From Anopheles merus (taxonomy: Eukaryota > Arthropoda > Insecta > Diptera > Culicidae), in NCBI RefSeq assembly GCF_017562075.2, contig NC_054083.1, positions 33,158,755 through 33,222,754 of the forward strand: a stretch of 64,000 bases of DNA. The letters run 5' to 3'. The position numbers and the translations under genes were made by a program. The notes below the pieces were generated by a model. That model did not search any database. It was given only the letters and a program-made list of their open reading frames with translations, and was not told the origin of the DNA. Below are positions 11,387-24,800 of this stretch, one piece after another. The stretch's first letter is position 1. The number at the start of each line of letters is the position of its first letter.

Positions 11387-14300
11387 CTGACATGATTATT
11401 AACGTGCTATCAAAATCATGATGACAGCCAGAACGTTCCGTCAAAGTCAATCAAACTATCATCAATAGGAACGGTAGCCAACATATCGATTGTTGTCCAT
11501 TTTAATTCGACTAGCATTAGAAAGGTAAAGGATAAGGCTTTTATTAAAGTTCGATAAGAACACAATTCAGACCTCGTTCTGTTCTGTTCAATCAATACAA
11601 ATAATACGTTGCATACTAAAGCTCGGCTTTTTGCCCTCGATGTATTCCTGCATCTGTGAAAAGTCTTTCCTGCACACCTTGTCTAGTACAATTTTAGAGG
11701 ATTGCAAGTGGTTGAAATATCTGACAGCACTTATGTTTTGCTAGTTTGGAACATTTTCAAAGCTTCTTGCTACCTTGTCGGACATAAGCCAACAGATGTT
11801 CAATAGACATTTTAAAGATTTTCATCGATCAATTGTTTGTATTCAGTCCGAATGTTAGGACATTTCCATACTACTTCTCATTGATTACATGCTTTTCTAT
11901 CATGTTAAACCATTGAAAATCATGGCAACCATAAACACTTTCCACCAAGATAAGAAACATCTCACCACCTCAATGCTCCCATGCTCACAACCGAAGCACA
12001 TCGAACCGAACAGAACTCGTTGAAATTAATACACCTTCAGCCCGCACACAACGAACGCATTATATCCTCGTTCCACCTCGCTGGTACACGTGTGCATACC
12101 AAAACGGGGTGCAAAACCCATTGAACAATTGCAGAGCAGCGTCTAACGATTGCTCCCATCAGCACCATCAAACACCGGTTCGATGTGTTGGTTCACTGCT
12201 GAGATGCTTCAATGCACGTTGGAACAACCACAATAGCAAAACCACACGCGCAGAAAAGCAGAGCCAAAACAGAATCGGCAAAAAAACGCTCGTCGCAACC
12301 GCCAAACGCTTTCATGAGTCGAAAGAGCTATTTAAAGCTTGTTCCATTGCCACCCATCCCGCCTACAATGGTGTTTATCCCTTTCAACCACATACACAGA
12401 GAGAGAGACACATACACACCCTCACACACTCTTTCAAAATCAACGTCAAAATCAAAACGTCACTCAACTACCGCCGGCAAACGACGACCTACATGCACGC
12501 ACACACGGGTGAAGCACCGCTGGACCGCTGGTCGTCCCTTCTCCCTCTTGATGCAGCACATGTTTTTCCTCCCGGAAAACACGAGCAGCAACGAGAAATA
12601 ACTTACCCCCCGAAAAATTCATTGTTTCAGCGTTTTCAACCCACCCCGCACGGTAACGGGCTGATGCTTCATAAAAGGGTTTTGATGGCAAGCCTGCCTA
12701 AGGTTTCCTTTTGATTCCGTCTCTTAGTCTTTCTTACGGCCATGATGGTGTGGTGTGTTGTTGGTAGTGGGATGCTCTTGAAAAGCATTATTGTTGTACC
12801 ACGTACCTACTGCTGTTGAGCTTCCAACTTCACTCCCACCGTCGGTTGGCGCGAGTGGCACGTTGCAAGAAGCAGTCTTCAACTTTTGCACAAGATCTTC
12901 ATCAATCGCTACCAAACTGGCTGGCGAAACAAAAACGCTTTCCACATCCCACGCTCCATCGGTCCCAAAAGAAAGACGGCACGGTAAAGGGAAGCTCGCC
13001 CGGGGCGGCTCGCTTTAACCTGCGCTTCTAAATCGGCAATCGCTTGCCTTAACCTTGGTAAGATTAAGCTCACCACTTAACTTTCAGAAAACGAAATTAT
13101 CCTAATTAAAATGACACTTCAGACCGCATTAGGGTAGAGTGAGAATGGAAGGCAAGGGTTGCAAAGTTCGCGCCAATCTCCAATCTTCCGCACAACCCCC
13201 CTTTCAGCATTCACCCAGTGTGTGTATGTGTGTGTTTTTGGTCGTGTTCCATTCCCAACCGCAGGGTGTACCGCCGGTGGAGGTCGGAGGAAATGGGTGT
13301 GAAAATTTAAACTTTTACAGACATCTGGCGATGGCGTCTGCATCGGTGTCGTCGTAGCTCGCCCGAAGGGGGCCCACCGTTTTCAATATAGTAGCCATGT
13401 GTTAGTTTTAGCAAATGATTTTAGTTGTGCAATCCTAATCGATGGGCAACGGGTGGACAAATAGGCTAAGGGTTGCCCCATTTTAGGCAGATCAAATAAA
13501 TTGCAAATTAAAGGGAGCGGTGATCGTCGGAAAAGGGACTTCTGCTACGGGTTCGAACCATTTCACTCGAACTGTGTGAATTTAAATGAGTGGGTTTGAA
13601 TTTAAATGACTGCAATTAACACGACCTTAACGAATCATCGGATGCAAACGGGTATTGTTTAACAGAGAAAAAAATCGAAAACAAACACTACACAAAATAC
13701 CTACTCTTAGTCCTATTGATTCTCTTAAAAAATATCCTGTCCTTACCTTTTTTGCATGTTTAAGTTAAATTTCGAATTCCGTATCGAAAAACACTCGATT
13801 CTTTGCTGCTGCATCACTATGCAGCTGCTAGTCGACTTGATCGTAATTGAAGAAATGCTGGTGAGCCAGATCATGCACGATCGACAAGGAAATGGCAGTG
13901 CTCATAAGAACAATGTCTATAGACTATGGCCTATAGGCAATGGAGCGGATGAAGCGAAACTTCCCATTTCAGTGTAGCTTTGTATTATTTTTCCTATGCC
14001 ACAAAACCAATTGCTCACAAAAGAACGAACGAGTTCATATGGGGCCCAATTGTCCACCATCAGCCTCATTCCCAGTGCTTTTAATCGATGGGAAACAACT
14101 CGATACTCCTGAGTGTTTTCTAGCGATTGCCATGTCTACAGCTTACCAAAGCAATGTTTTTTCACACTGTAGGGGACGAATGACTAATAGTGACTAAAAT
14201 AAAGCCTAAAGATAACATTTCAAAAGAATAGTGTTGCCTGAGAAAACAAACAAGCTTTACACCAGTGGCGACATCTGATGTCAAAACGCTACAAACTTAC

Positions 14301-14446
14301 TGGTACGCCTGAAACACTTTTATCTGATTTCTTTTTTATATTGCATTATTTTTACATTTTAGCACACTGCTGTCGTAAGCAATTCATCAGCAATCATAAG
14401 CATTCGTCTGGTTTAAGCGCTGCGAGGTCAAACTTGAGTTCAATGT
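11387..14446. other. non-coding region, A/T-rich then mixed
   Basis: No gene supported. An open frame of about 200 codons at 12109-12714 reads as histidine/threonine-rich low-complexity sequence over (CA)n-like DNA and has no recognisable domain. Confidence 0.4.
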
Positions 14447-14447
14447 A

Positions 14448-14796
14448 CAGTCATTATCCGATATACGCTATCGTACGGGACCGAGCACAATAGCGTATCT
14501 CGAATTTTCGCGTATAGCGGATTCCTATGGAAAAATAGTTTACATTATTGGTTCGAGGGTTGAAAAATATCGCCACAGAGTTTTGCATTAAAGTTTTTTT
14601 TTGTTGTAAAACAGATATCTTTTGCACAAATTCAATGCAAAATTCATTAAGAAAATTAAGCAAATTCAAAAAGAGCTTAAAATATTTCAATGAAATAAAA
14701 AATATTTGCAAAAAAGACATGGAGCTGTCAAATTTAGAGGAATCGCGTACTGCAAATTTGCGTATATCGAGTATCGCGTACTGCGGATAATTGCTG
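14448..14796. mobile_element. TA-flanked MITE, Tc1/mariner (pogo-like) type
   Basis: The 349-bp element is bounded by TA on both sides (14446-14447 and 14797-14798). The left terminus is CAGTCATTATCCGATATACG. The right terminus, reverse-complemented, is CAGCAATTATCCGCAGTACG. Both ends also carry internal GCGTATA/CGATTCC-type subterminal repeats. CAG termini and TA duplication are typical of pogo/Tigger-like elements. No transposase is encoded, so it is non-autonomous. Confidence 0.7.
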
Positions 14797-14798
14797 TA

Positions 14799-17700
14799 TT
14801 TTGTGACGTACTTTTGACACTTGCCTCAAAATTATAGTTCAATGAATCAACTGAATTTATTGCAATTTCCAGGACTTGTCATTTTATAAAACAGATTCAT
14901 AGTTACCTTTTCCAGCTTAATTTCGGCGTCGTCCTACCCCACAAAAGCTCATTTACATCCCACTTTAATCTTAACTCCCTGTATGGGGCCGAACATTTTG
15001 TACGAAATATTTGTTTAAATTTTCACTAAAAATTGTCCCTCGCCAACACAAACTGCCTGGATCGGTAGATTCTTATTAAAAATTACTATTAATTATTTCT
15101 CAACCACAAACCCGCCCACCTCGGAACATGCTCTACGGCCGTCGCCACTACCCGGGAGGGACCAAAGTTTAAGCGCTTTAACGCAAAATTTAATTACTTC
15201 ACCCGCCCAATGTCCACCGAATGGGTGAGACACGCCCGACATGGCCGTGCCCTTTCAAAACATGGCGGTGCGGTTTACAACAAGCAGCAGAGCGCAGCCC
15301 ATTCGCCGACATTCGCAGCCAGCAGTATGCCCCGTCCTTGCCCGCCCCAAAGGCCCCAATTGAAAGCTCAGTGAAATGTGAAATAATTTCAAATATTAAC
15401 AAGCGGCTTCCGGCGGCCCGAAGGCGCATCCACCGCACGGAGGATGTTGGAATGAAACGAAAATTATGATGACAGCGCAATTTGCGCACTTGTCAAGCTT
15501 TGTAAGCGATTGACATGAACGTGTAACGCGCGGGTTCCCGTTCCTTCTGTCTTATTGTTTTTCTTTTTTTCTTTCTTTCTTCCCTCCAAACCCGTCTGAG
15601 TCTGTGTTCACGTCCCAATTTCTGGGAACCTGGGCCCGAGATTGCTAGCTGGACAACAGCTGTGGCGCTACAAACTTTCCAGTGCCAAACTTTTCACGTC
15701 CCCAAAGTCTTGGAATTTCTTGCTACGTTTGCTAAACCAGTTGCTTCACGAGAAGTGAGAAGTCAGCAAAGAATTCGAGAGAGAGAGAGAGAGAGAGAGA
15801 GCTTTGCTGTACTGTACAAAAATGGAGCAAAGCTACGCTAAACCTATGCTCTGCAGAAGACAAGCGGTGAATAACATTGCTTGAAAAAAGCACAGCACAA
15901 TCCAACTAGAAGCTGATAACAGATTACTTCACCTCCACATCGCATAAAATATCAACCATTGAACGACATGACCACATGCCACAGCAGTCATGCTAGTGGA
16001 CAGTTTATCATCCTTCACCTATCAGATGCGGTACTTTCAATGTCAAGCACCTGTCAGGTTCAAGGAATGTGTACAAATCGGATTGACGCTACGCCAAACC
16101 ATTCCAGGGATCCAGAGAGTAACGTTTTTACCACTGACATCGTCATAAACGGTTCGTCAATTTCATGCTACAATCAATTGTGAGAACTTTTCATGCCCGA
16201 AAACTAAGGCAAATCCAAAAGAGTTCCGAGCAAATCGTTTGCCATTTCGGATCGCTTCAATTGCATTTCCATTTCACACCAAAAAGCCCTTACACTCGCA
16301 GGCCCTTTTTTTCTTTCTTCGCGGAGCATACTTCAATATCAATTCCTAGCACCGATTACCACCATAATTACATACATGTTTGCGTTGCGTTTCTCGCCCG
16401 TAGTCGATTGATGCTCTCCAGCAACGCTCGTTGCCGATCGCCATCGAATTGAAATCCATCGCCGAGCAAGTTGACAGTTATTGGAAAAAGAGTTTCCAGC
16501 AAAAACGATTCAAGTTATGCCAAGTGCTCTCTTGCCGCTTACCGCGCCCTCTCAAGACGACGGCGACGACGATGACAGGCCCTGAGACGACTGTCTCGGG
16601 ATGCCAATTTCCAAACCGCTCCCCCCTCCCCTCCCCCTTCCTTACGCCCGCATAACGCAATGCAGGATTAAACCGTAACGCGATATGCTAAAATCTTTTC
16701 ACCCGCTCCCCGTTTCCTATGCCCTCCGTACGGTTCCACATGGAATGTGAAGCCGCGCGCACACGATGATGGTGAAATCCACCCGGATGCTCCATGATAA
16801 TGGGGTGTGTATAACGGAACGGGATGGGAACCCGATGCGGATGGTTTCGTGGGGTGAAGAATTTCCTCTTCATTTTCTTCACACACACACGCGCACACAA
16901 AGGCAAACCAAAAAGAAAAAAAAGAACACAAACCAACCAACCAAAACCACCACCCGATTCACTCAAAGATAATCGATTTTCTTCCGCTATGGTAAGTTGA
17001 TTCGAGAGGCGGTAAAAATCAGGCCCGGTTCCTTCGGTTCCTTTTTTGGGAGGAGAGGGGTGGGGGGGGCGATTCCGCAGCATTCGCGCTATCTTTGCCA
17101 TCGCTTATTTGATCGCTTTGGTCGTCGTTGCGCTGGGTTTTTTTTTGCCACGGCCTCTAAATAATAATGCGCGCCCAGCAAACCAACAAAACTGGACAAA
17201 CAACACACCCGTGGGATGCCCCAAAACCGGGGGAAACAAAAATTTAGCACCGAACACGCATACAGAAGAAGAAGAATAAGAAGAAAAGCATGCCCTAGGA
17301 AATGGCAGCCTAGGACAACGGCATCAAATTAATATTTCCTGCTTTTCTGTGTCTCCACACTGCACAATGGAAAAGGAAAACACGAATACCGATGAGGTGG
17401 GAAGCTGGAAAAGCAAAGCAAAACCACCGAAACAACACCGTTCGATCGATGATCTGGAAACGAGTCCATGGGACCAAACTTTTCTGGTTGAAAATTACCT
17501 TTTTCTGTCTCTCTCACTTTTTTTCTGTTTTGGTGTCCTTTTTTTCATCGTTGGGCCTCTTTAGCTTTTGTGCCCAGTGGCACCGAATTCAATTCCTCCC
17601 GCTGCACACCCCGTGTTTCGGCAACGGTTGGTAATTTCCCATTTTCCCACCGTTTGCTGCGAACTGTTCCGATACGCGATAGGCGAGTGCGCTTGAAAAG

Positions 17701-18930
17701 AATGATTTTTTTTTTAATTTCGTTAACGCCACACAAGGACCTCATTTCTTCGTTGATTTATCGCACTTTGATGAAAGTGGTTCGAAGAGTGGGGTGGAGC
17801 GGAGTGGGGCATCGCAATTTAAATGATCTTTTGCGTAGCAAAACATGTTGCACGCGCCACAACCAAACGATGTGGGTTTGCGATTCCGTGGAAGTTTGTT
17901 TCCGTTTTGCACGCCACCATTGCACACCATTGCGAATAATCGGAATTGGAATAGAATTTTATAGAGGAAAGCTTCTTCAACGACAACGACGCTTTGGAGC
18001 ACTTCATAGGGAAGGGGATGAAGGGTGTGAAGTGATTTTCAATTTAGCTTCCGTTTGCTGATGAAATGATGGTACCGATTTGCATACCATACGCGCATAC
18101 ACACACGCAAACACTCACAGCTTACAGTTCATTATCGTTCTCAATCAGATACCGGACAACACCTTCGATAATTTCCATTTACACAACAACAATCACACCT
18201 CAACCCGGGCAAGCGATGCTCGGAAAGGAATGTTGCTGTTGCTAGTGTAAACATTATCTAACCAATTCCAGGAATGCATATCTAGTTGCTTTGCATTACC
18301 TACGGCACATGGAAACGCTCACACATACGCAGAGCACACCATGTCCTTTTGCGCTGAGACATGAGATGTCCTATTTCACTATAAGGAGCTTTCGGTTTCA
18401 GCAGAGATACTTGATACAGGTAGATCTGGGTGTATGTGTGTATGTGTTGGTGTGTTTGTATGAACATTCTGACAATAATTCAACCATGAAATGTGATAAT
18501 CTACTAAATAGTTCCTGGTAAACCATACCTTTGAGGGGACATGTCCATTTGTCCAGCCTAGGATCCGGCCAAACCAATGCCAGAATGACTTCTTTGAAGT
18601 CTCTGTAAATGGGCTGGACAAAGTGTAATGCCACACAAATCAAGAGCAATTTGGGTGTTATGAGCTGGCTGAAAAATGTGTAAGTTGATTAAACTAGCTG
18701 TGTTATCTTTCTCGAAAAGAGATGCACAAACTAGCTTCACATCAGTGTTAGTTTTAGGTTAGTTTTAGTTGCCTTTTTGTTCTTACCGGACATCTGACGG
18801 TAACAGGAATTTTATTTGAGTCCAGGCACAATGCAAACGACGCAAATGCCCCCAAACACATCAGCACGAGGAATCTTACAGGGGGTTTACCAAGTCATTT
18901 TGCAATGTGAGCTGGATATTTTGTCGCTCA
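14799..18930. other. non-coding region with microsatellites
   Basis: No gene supported. It contains a (GA)n tract at 15779-15801, many short poly-T and C-rich runs, and an 11-bp inverted match (TTTGTCCAGCC at 18548, GGCTGGACAAA at 18612). Open frames overlap on both strands and match nothing recognisable. Confidence 0.4.
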
Positions 18931-18932
18931 AG

Positions 18933-19218
18933 AAACTTATTTTGATACCTACAATGTATTTGGACTGGCTTTATGTTAATTTTCACCCATCGAAGTGTTA
19001 ATTTTGAACGATTGCTTATGTTTTCTACACTATTCTACATATTTCATGCTCTTAAACAGAATGGGAAGGACTTCAGCTTGCTAAGCTTGTTAGACCTAAA
19101 CATCGTTTTATATACTGATTAATTAGCATTTGAATGTTCACTACATAGGGCTGTCAAAATTAAACTTGGACGGGTGATAATTTACATTGTTCCAGTCCAA
19201 ATACGTAATAGGTGTCAA
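18933..19218. mobile_element. inverted-repeat element with ~65-bp arms
   Basis: The left arm (about 18933-18998), reverse-complemented, begins TCAAAATTAACACTTCG and aligns at roughly 80% identity by eye with the right arm (about 19154-19218), which begins TCAAAATTAAACTTGGACG. Both contain CCAGTCCAAATAC and end in TAGGTATCAA or TAGGTGTCAA. The arms are separated by about 155 bp of unique DNA. A MITE or foldback remnant is most likely. Confidence 0.6.
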
Positions 19219-19228
19219 CAATCTCTGC

Positions 19229-19294
19229 TTGAATCCACGACGGGTATGCTGTTAAGTCGTGCGAGTAGACGACTATACCACAGGACCGCAACCA
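19229..19294 (-). mobile_element. tRNA-derived SINE head, truncated
   Basis: On the minus strand a tRNA-like head carries an A box, TGGTATAGTCG, and a B-box-like GGATTCAAGC. The same family occurs at 25822-26005. This copy lacks the SINE body and tail: the inverted-repeat arm ending at 19218 lies where they should be. Confidence 0.6.
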
Positions 19295-19299
19295 AACAT

Positions 19300-21846
19300 T
19301 GTTCTTTAAAGCATCATCTATCTAATGAATGGTGTGCAATCATAATAATCCTAACGTCTGCAGTGGGATATCCAGCTGATACATCGGATTCATCCATTTT
19401 AAGAAGATCACGAACATCTTTTGATAGTCAAACTGTTCAGTGAAGCATACACTGATGTCCTAAAGTTGAGTAGAAGGCAGACTCATAATTTCAATCTAAC
19501 AAATAGTAATTAATATGCGACGATACTAATTATGCGACTAATTTATGCTCTGTCACATAACATCAGATGTTTCTATGCATTCATTTACGAAAATACTTAT
19601 CGAGTCAATTGATTCAGAAGAGAGGCGCATTTCGAAATCACTGTATCACTAAATAGAGCTTCAATTTCTCTTGCATCATATTATTTCGCTCCCTCAAGAT
19701 ATTAGACACACTGATTCAAACAAACAAAACAACCACAAAAAAAAGCAAAAGACGAAGCAAAAGGATGTGCCTTCACCGCGAGGAAAGAAATGTCCTATCG
19801 ATACCAACCGGCAAACCGATTCGTCACGCTAAAGTAGGTTTGTTCCGATAACAAATTTGTATTATTATTCTGTACTCTCTCCGCTCCTGCTCCTGCACTG
19901 GTGAATCCTTTCCCTACCAGATTCATCCAACTGTAGTATCGATAACGATAACCATACACACGCAGACACACCGGTGCCCAGGAAAGAGCCATTTCCCCAA
20001 CGTCACGACATAATAGAATCGATTCTTTGCTCGAGTGATTGCGATCAGAGTGGGGAGAAGAAAAAGAAAGGAAACAGTCCCGATAGTGAAAAAGAACAAA
20101 CATCGGAAAAATGGCCACAAAAACAAGACAATATTTGAATCACACGTTACACAGCAACACATAGAGGATGCGCAAGGGTTTCGTTGGTCGACAGTTTGTG
20201 CCGTTAGTTCGGTTCGGTTGTTGTTGCGCATAACACGCGGCAATATGTTTATACAACGGCGTAGTAACAACGGGAACCTTAATTTGGTACCCGATGACGG
20301 GGGGGAGGGGGGGAGGAGGATGTGAATGTGATCGAAAGAGATGATCTAACGCGAGTGAAAGGCCACAAGGGAGGGGGACAACCGAATGTCCCGCAGGAAA
20401 AAATGGTACAGAGACAGGACGTGCGATGTTGCAAATCTTGAAGTTGACGAAGATATGGATTAGAAAACGCAAAGCAAAAACCCTTCACAGCAACAAAAAC
20501 AGGCAGTCACATCGCAGCCTGGTTAAAAGTTGTAAGTACAGCCGTACTTACACAGCCATCCATCCGTCCATCCAGCACGTGGCGAAGTGTTTCATTTTTT
20601 GTTGTTGTTGCCTCTTTACATGGCCTTCTTTGCTGCGACACTGAAACGACACTTGTCAAGACGTCCCCGCACACACTGAAGTACAATGTGCATGTGATAA
20701 CTTTCTTTCACAGTTCCAATGCTTTAAGCGACAGATTTCTCACTCAACGACAATAGCGGGTGCAGTACAATCCCTTCGCATGCTGTGTTCATAGCAGCAT
20801 ATGGGGAGGGAGAAACTTGAAAGAGAATTGTCGCATGGCACCACTTTCTTCCCAAACGCTTTGAGATACGTCCCACACGCCGCAGATGATGGGTGATCTC
20901 GCTACTCATGGCAAGACACACACACACACACTGCAAATAGGGTTTTGTTGTGCACACACGCCGGCCTATTACACAATCGGTTGCCATTGTCAAACATCAT
21001 TGTCAAGGCCCCGAGACCAGGATGCTCTCAGGATGATGAAACCATCCAACGGGGGAAAATGAAGTGGAAAGGAATGGAAGGGAATGGGATGGTGAATGTA
21101 CATGTGTTTGTGTATGTGTGTGTTAAAATCTGTAATCTGCTTATGTCACGACGAAGTGTTACGGAACAACAGCAGCAGTGTGATATGGTGTGCAGTAGTG
21201 TGAATTTTACATCCAATTTGATCGTGTTTTTAAATTGTACTTAAAACAGAAACATTCGTTACTACACCACATCTTGTAAGCGACACATGATGCTTTACAG
21301 AACTGATGATCCTACACGTTGGTGCGCCACACCGACACCCCTCACAACACGCGTCTAACAACGTGTGTGGGGGGGGCGCGTACTTCACGGCAAACTTGAT
21401 GAAGGTACAATGCGCAATTGATGAAGTGCCGGCGATCCAGCGAGACGCAATGTCTGCTTTGATCGAGCTGCACCACTGCTAGGGTGGCCGCCGGGCCGTG
21501 TCCGCGTCGATGGTCGATTGAGTTTGCAGCGCAACAGTCACGCTGCTAAACTGGAACTATTCGCATCGTTCCATTCTCCTTCCTCAGGGTTTTTTGCTAA
21601 CTTTGTGCACACAAACGCTGCTCGACCTCCAAACTTTTCTAACCCGTCTGTGTTCTACAGTGACCCGTCCCCCGTCCGTCTGCACGCAACCTAATAACGT
21701 CATCTTTCTCGTTCTCGCTCTCTCTCACTCTCTATCGTTTGCATTCTTGCGCCCGGTCGCTCTCTCGGAACAATCTTCATTAGCCGAGGCAGGGTCTGTG
21801 ATTGCCATTATCAACAGTAACAAACGACGACAGCTACGACGGCGCG
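19300..21846. other. upstream region of the Corin-like gene
   Basis: No other gene seen. The stretch becomes G/C-richer toward 21400-21840, as expected for a 5' UTR or promoter of the gene that starts at 21847. It contains G-runs at 20298-20320 and (CA)n near 20918. No confident TATA or initiator could be assigned by eye. Confidence 0.4.
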
Positions 21847-24800
21847 ATGGCGTCGTCGTTCGCTAATTGCTCCTACGCGCCCGATCCGAGCGCGGGCGAC
21901 GCGAATCCATTCAACTACGGCGAGCGCAGCCTGCTGGACGATCGTGACAAGCGGTACGTACTGATTTTGGGTTTCCAAAATTCCGCAAAACCCCCGGACA
22001 TCCGGTGTGACTAATTCCAAATTATTGTCACATTTTTTTTTCTTTAATCACCAGTGGAGTAACGCGTGCATCAAGCCTAGCCCTACCAAACCACTCACTG
22101 CTAGATTTGCTCGAGCAGAAGCAGAAGCTGTACGACACGATCCACCTGACGCCACCGCCGAAAGGCAATGGCACCCGGCGCCATTCGTCCGACTCGTTCC
22201 CGATGATCGAGAACGAAAGCTTTCAAATCCCGCAGCGGCAGAGCAAAAAATCGTCCCAAGGTATAGGGCCGGGGCCGCTGGTGCCACCGCCCGTGCCGAA
22301 GCGCACCTTCCAGGGCAACTTCCCGCGCAAACCGCCCGACTCGTTCGAGGTACAGAAGCGGGCGTCCCTGCTCGCACTCGACAGCTACCAGCAGCAGCAG
22401 CAACAGCTGCAGGCGCAGCAGCAACAGGTGCAGCAGCTACACCAGCAACTGCAGCAGCAGCTCCAGCAGCAACATCAGCAAGCGCAACCATCGTACGCCC
22501 CGTTTGGCCGCTCCGAGCGGATCTGCAAGTCCGCCTTCGAGGATCAAACCTTCAGCTACTATCCGGCGCCGAAAAGTGCGAAAAGCGCTGGAATCTCCGC
22601 TGGAGGTTCTGCTAGCGGTGGTGGTGGTGGTGGTGGTGTAGGTAGTAGCGGCACCTGCCACAGTGTCAGCGCGACCAGCTTCGACGATCTCGGCGAGCCG
22701 GATGACTTTGTGCTGTTCAGCAAGAAGATGGCCTCGATCGAGTCGAACCGTTCGTCGAGCGACTCGAACAAATCGCAAACCACCATCGACACCGGGTACG
22801 TGTCGGCGAACGAAACCGACCGCTCCGTGCTGACCGGTGGCAGCTGCTCGTCCGCCAAGGGCGGCGGTGCGACCTCCTTTCGCAGCCGGTTCTCCTCCGA
22901 GGACACCCAGTCGTCGCTGGACAGCTTCCTCTCCTCCGAGCTGCACCGGACCGACACGATCGAGTCGCTGCCGCTGAACGATTCGCCCTTCAGCCTGAAG
23001 AAGAACGTGTTCAACTTCGATCTGAAAACGTCCCCGCTGATCCGGGGCAGCAGCACCGTCTCGCCGAACTCGATCGACGAAAAGCTGGACAGCTGTTCGC
23101 CGCGCAGCATTGAGAGCAAGGGCTCCCGCAAGCTGCCGACCGTGCCGACGCGCAAAGGGCCGGCCAGTGGGGTCGTGATGCAACCGAAGCTTCCACCGCC
23201 GGGTTCCGCCAGCGCGGGAGCGAACAGTCGCATGACGCCGCCGCTGCCACCGTCCCGCTCGCAGCAAGCGTTCGAAACGCGCAAACTGCAGAAGCTGCAG
23301 CAAGCGCAGCAGCAGCAGCAGCAACAAACGCAGCTCAACAACGTGGCGTCGGCGCACAAGACGGCACTGGAAAGCTTGCAGGAGCTGTACAGCAGACCGC
23401 TCGGCATCAGGCGCAACATACATCGGCCACCGCCGCTCAGCCAGCAGCAGATGATCAACGCAGCGGCGAAAGCGTCCCTGCTGGGCGGCCAGCGCCAAGA
23501 CTCGAGCATCTCAGTAAGTGACAGCTTCTCCATTACCTCAAGCCCGGGCTTTCAGAGCAAAGCGATGGAGAGCTCACTGCTGCAGCAACACACATCCACC
23601 ACCAACAGCAGCAAGTTCAACCGCTCGACCATTCGCGGCAAGCCACCGATGGACACGGCAACCGCAGTCGTCATCGGTGGCACGAACGTTGCGCCGAACA
23701 ACCTGACGGCGCTAATGAATTCAGCCGGAACAACGCCGGGAGCGCCGGTCACGGCAGGCTCAACTTCCATGTCGTCCGGTACTGGCAGTAATATTCCCGG
23801 TGAAGGTTTGGCGGGAATCGGTGTGTCCACTGGTACGATTCGATCCGTTCCGCCGCGAGTTAGCATGCGGCAAGATTCCAGTATATCCAGCGACAGCTTT
23901 AGTCAAACGTCCAGCCCTAGCTACAACTCGAAGATCATGGAGGCGCCGCTCCTATCGCACGCCGCCAAGATGCCCAAGGTATCGAAACCGATCGCGAAGA
24001 ACCTGGACGAAATCACGAAGGAATCGCCAACGGACGTGAACGGAACGGCCGCCATCATTAAGAGTGCATCGACACCGGCCAGCCTACAGACGATCGTGCG
24101 GCTTTCCAACGGCTCAAACGTTAGTCTACAGCACAAGGTAAGAAGCATCTTTGGAAGAAGCTGTGTAAGATCACACAATAACCCTTCAATTCAATACTTT
24201 ACAGAAGTTCCAAATTTTAAAAGCACGCAAAAACTCCAACCCGTACGTGACGAGCGGCCGGTTAAAGTTCCGCCTCTGCCAGATATTGCTGAACGCCGTC
24301 GGGCTGCTTGCCATTGCCGGTGGACTCGCGGCCTACTTCAACGCCTACCCGACGATCAAGTTCGTGAATCAAACCATTACCCGTACGGCCGTTCCAGCGT
24401 CCCAACCCGGCAGTTCCCCAGTGGGCGGTGGTGGTGCTGTTTCCTCAGTCCCGGCGTCCGGTTCGGGTCAATCCGCGGCTGGATCACCGGGCCGGACGGC
24501 ACTGGATGTGGCCGGTGGTTTCCGTGGCGATCGTAACCCAGCGCCCGGCGTTTGTCTGCCGGTGATCGTAAAGTTCTGCCAGCAACATCGCGTGCCCTAC
24601 AACTATACCGTCTTTCCGAACTACATTGGACATTTTGGCCAGCCCGAGGCACAGATCGTAAGTAATTTGACCATTTTGGCGCAAATAACTGCACATCATC
24701 CCACTAACGTTGGGGAACCTTTCAGGAAATTGATCTCTTCGAAGCGCTGGTCGATGTGCAGTGTTACGAGCTTGTTCCACTGTTCTTATGCTCTCTGTTT

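Noticed and set aside
12109..12714. 201-codon plus-strand open frame
   Set aside because: Low-complexity composition, first codons from (CA)-rich DNA, a second open frame overlaps it, and no family is recognised.
13545..13565. GGTTCGAACC, a perfect tRNA T-loop-like word
   Set aside because: No D-arm, anticodon arm or acceptor pairing could be built around it on either strand.
22437..23533. Two long open frames (353 and 324 codons) antisense to the second Corin exon
   Set aside because: They mirror the G/C-rich, Ser/Gln-rich Corin coding sequence. Codon bias of the sense strand keeps them open, and their translations show no domain.
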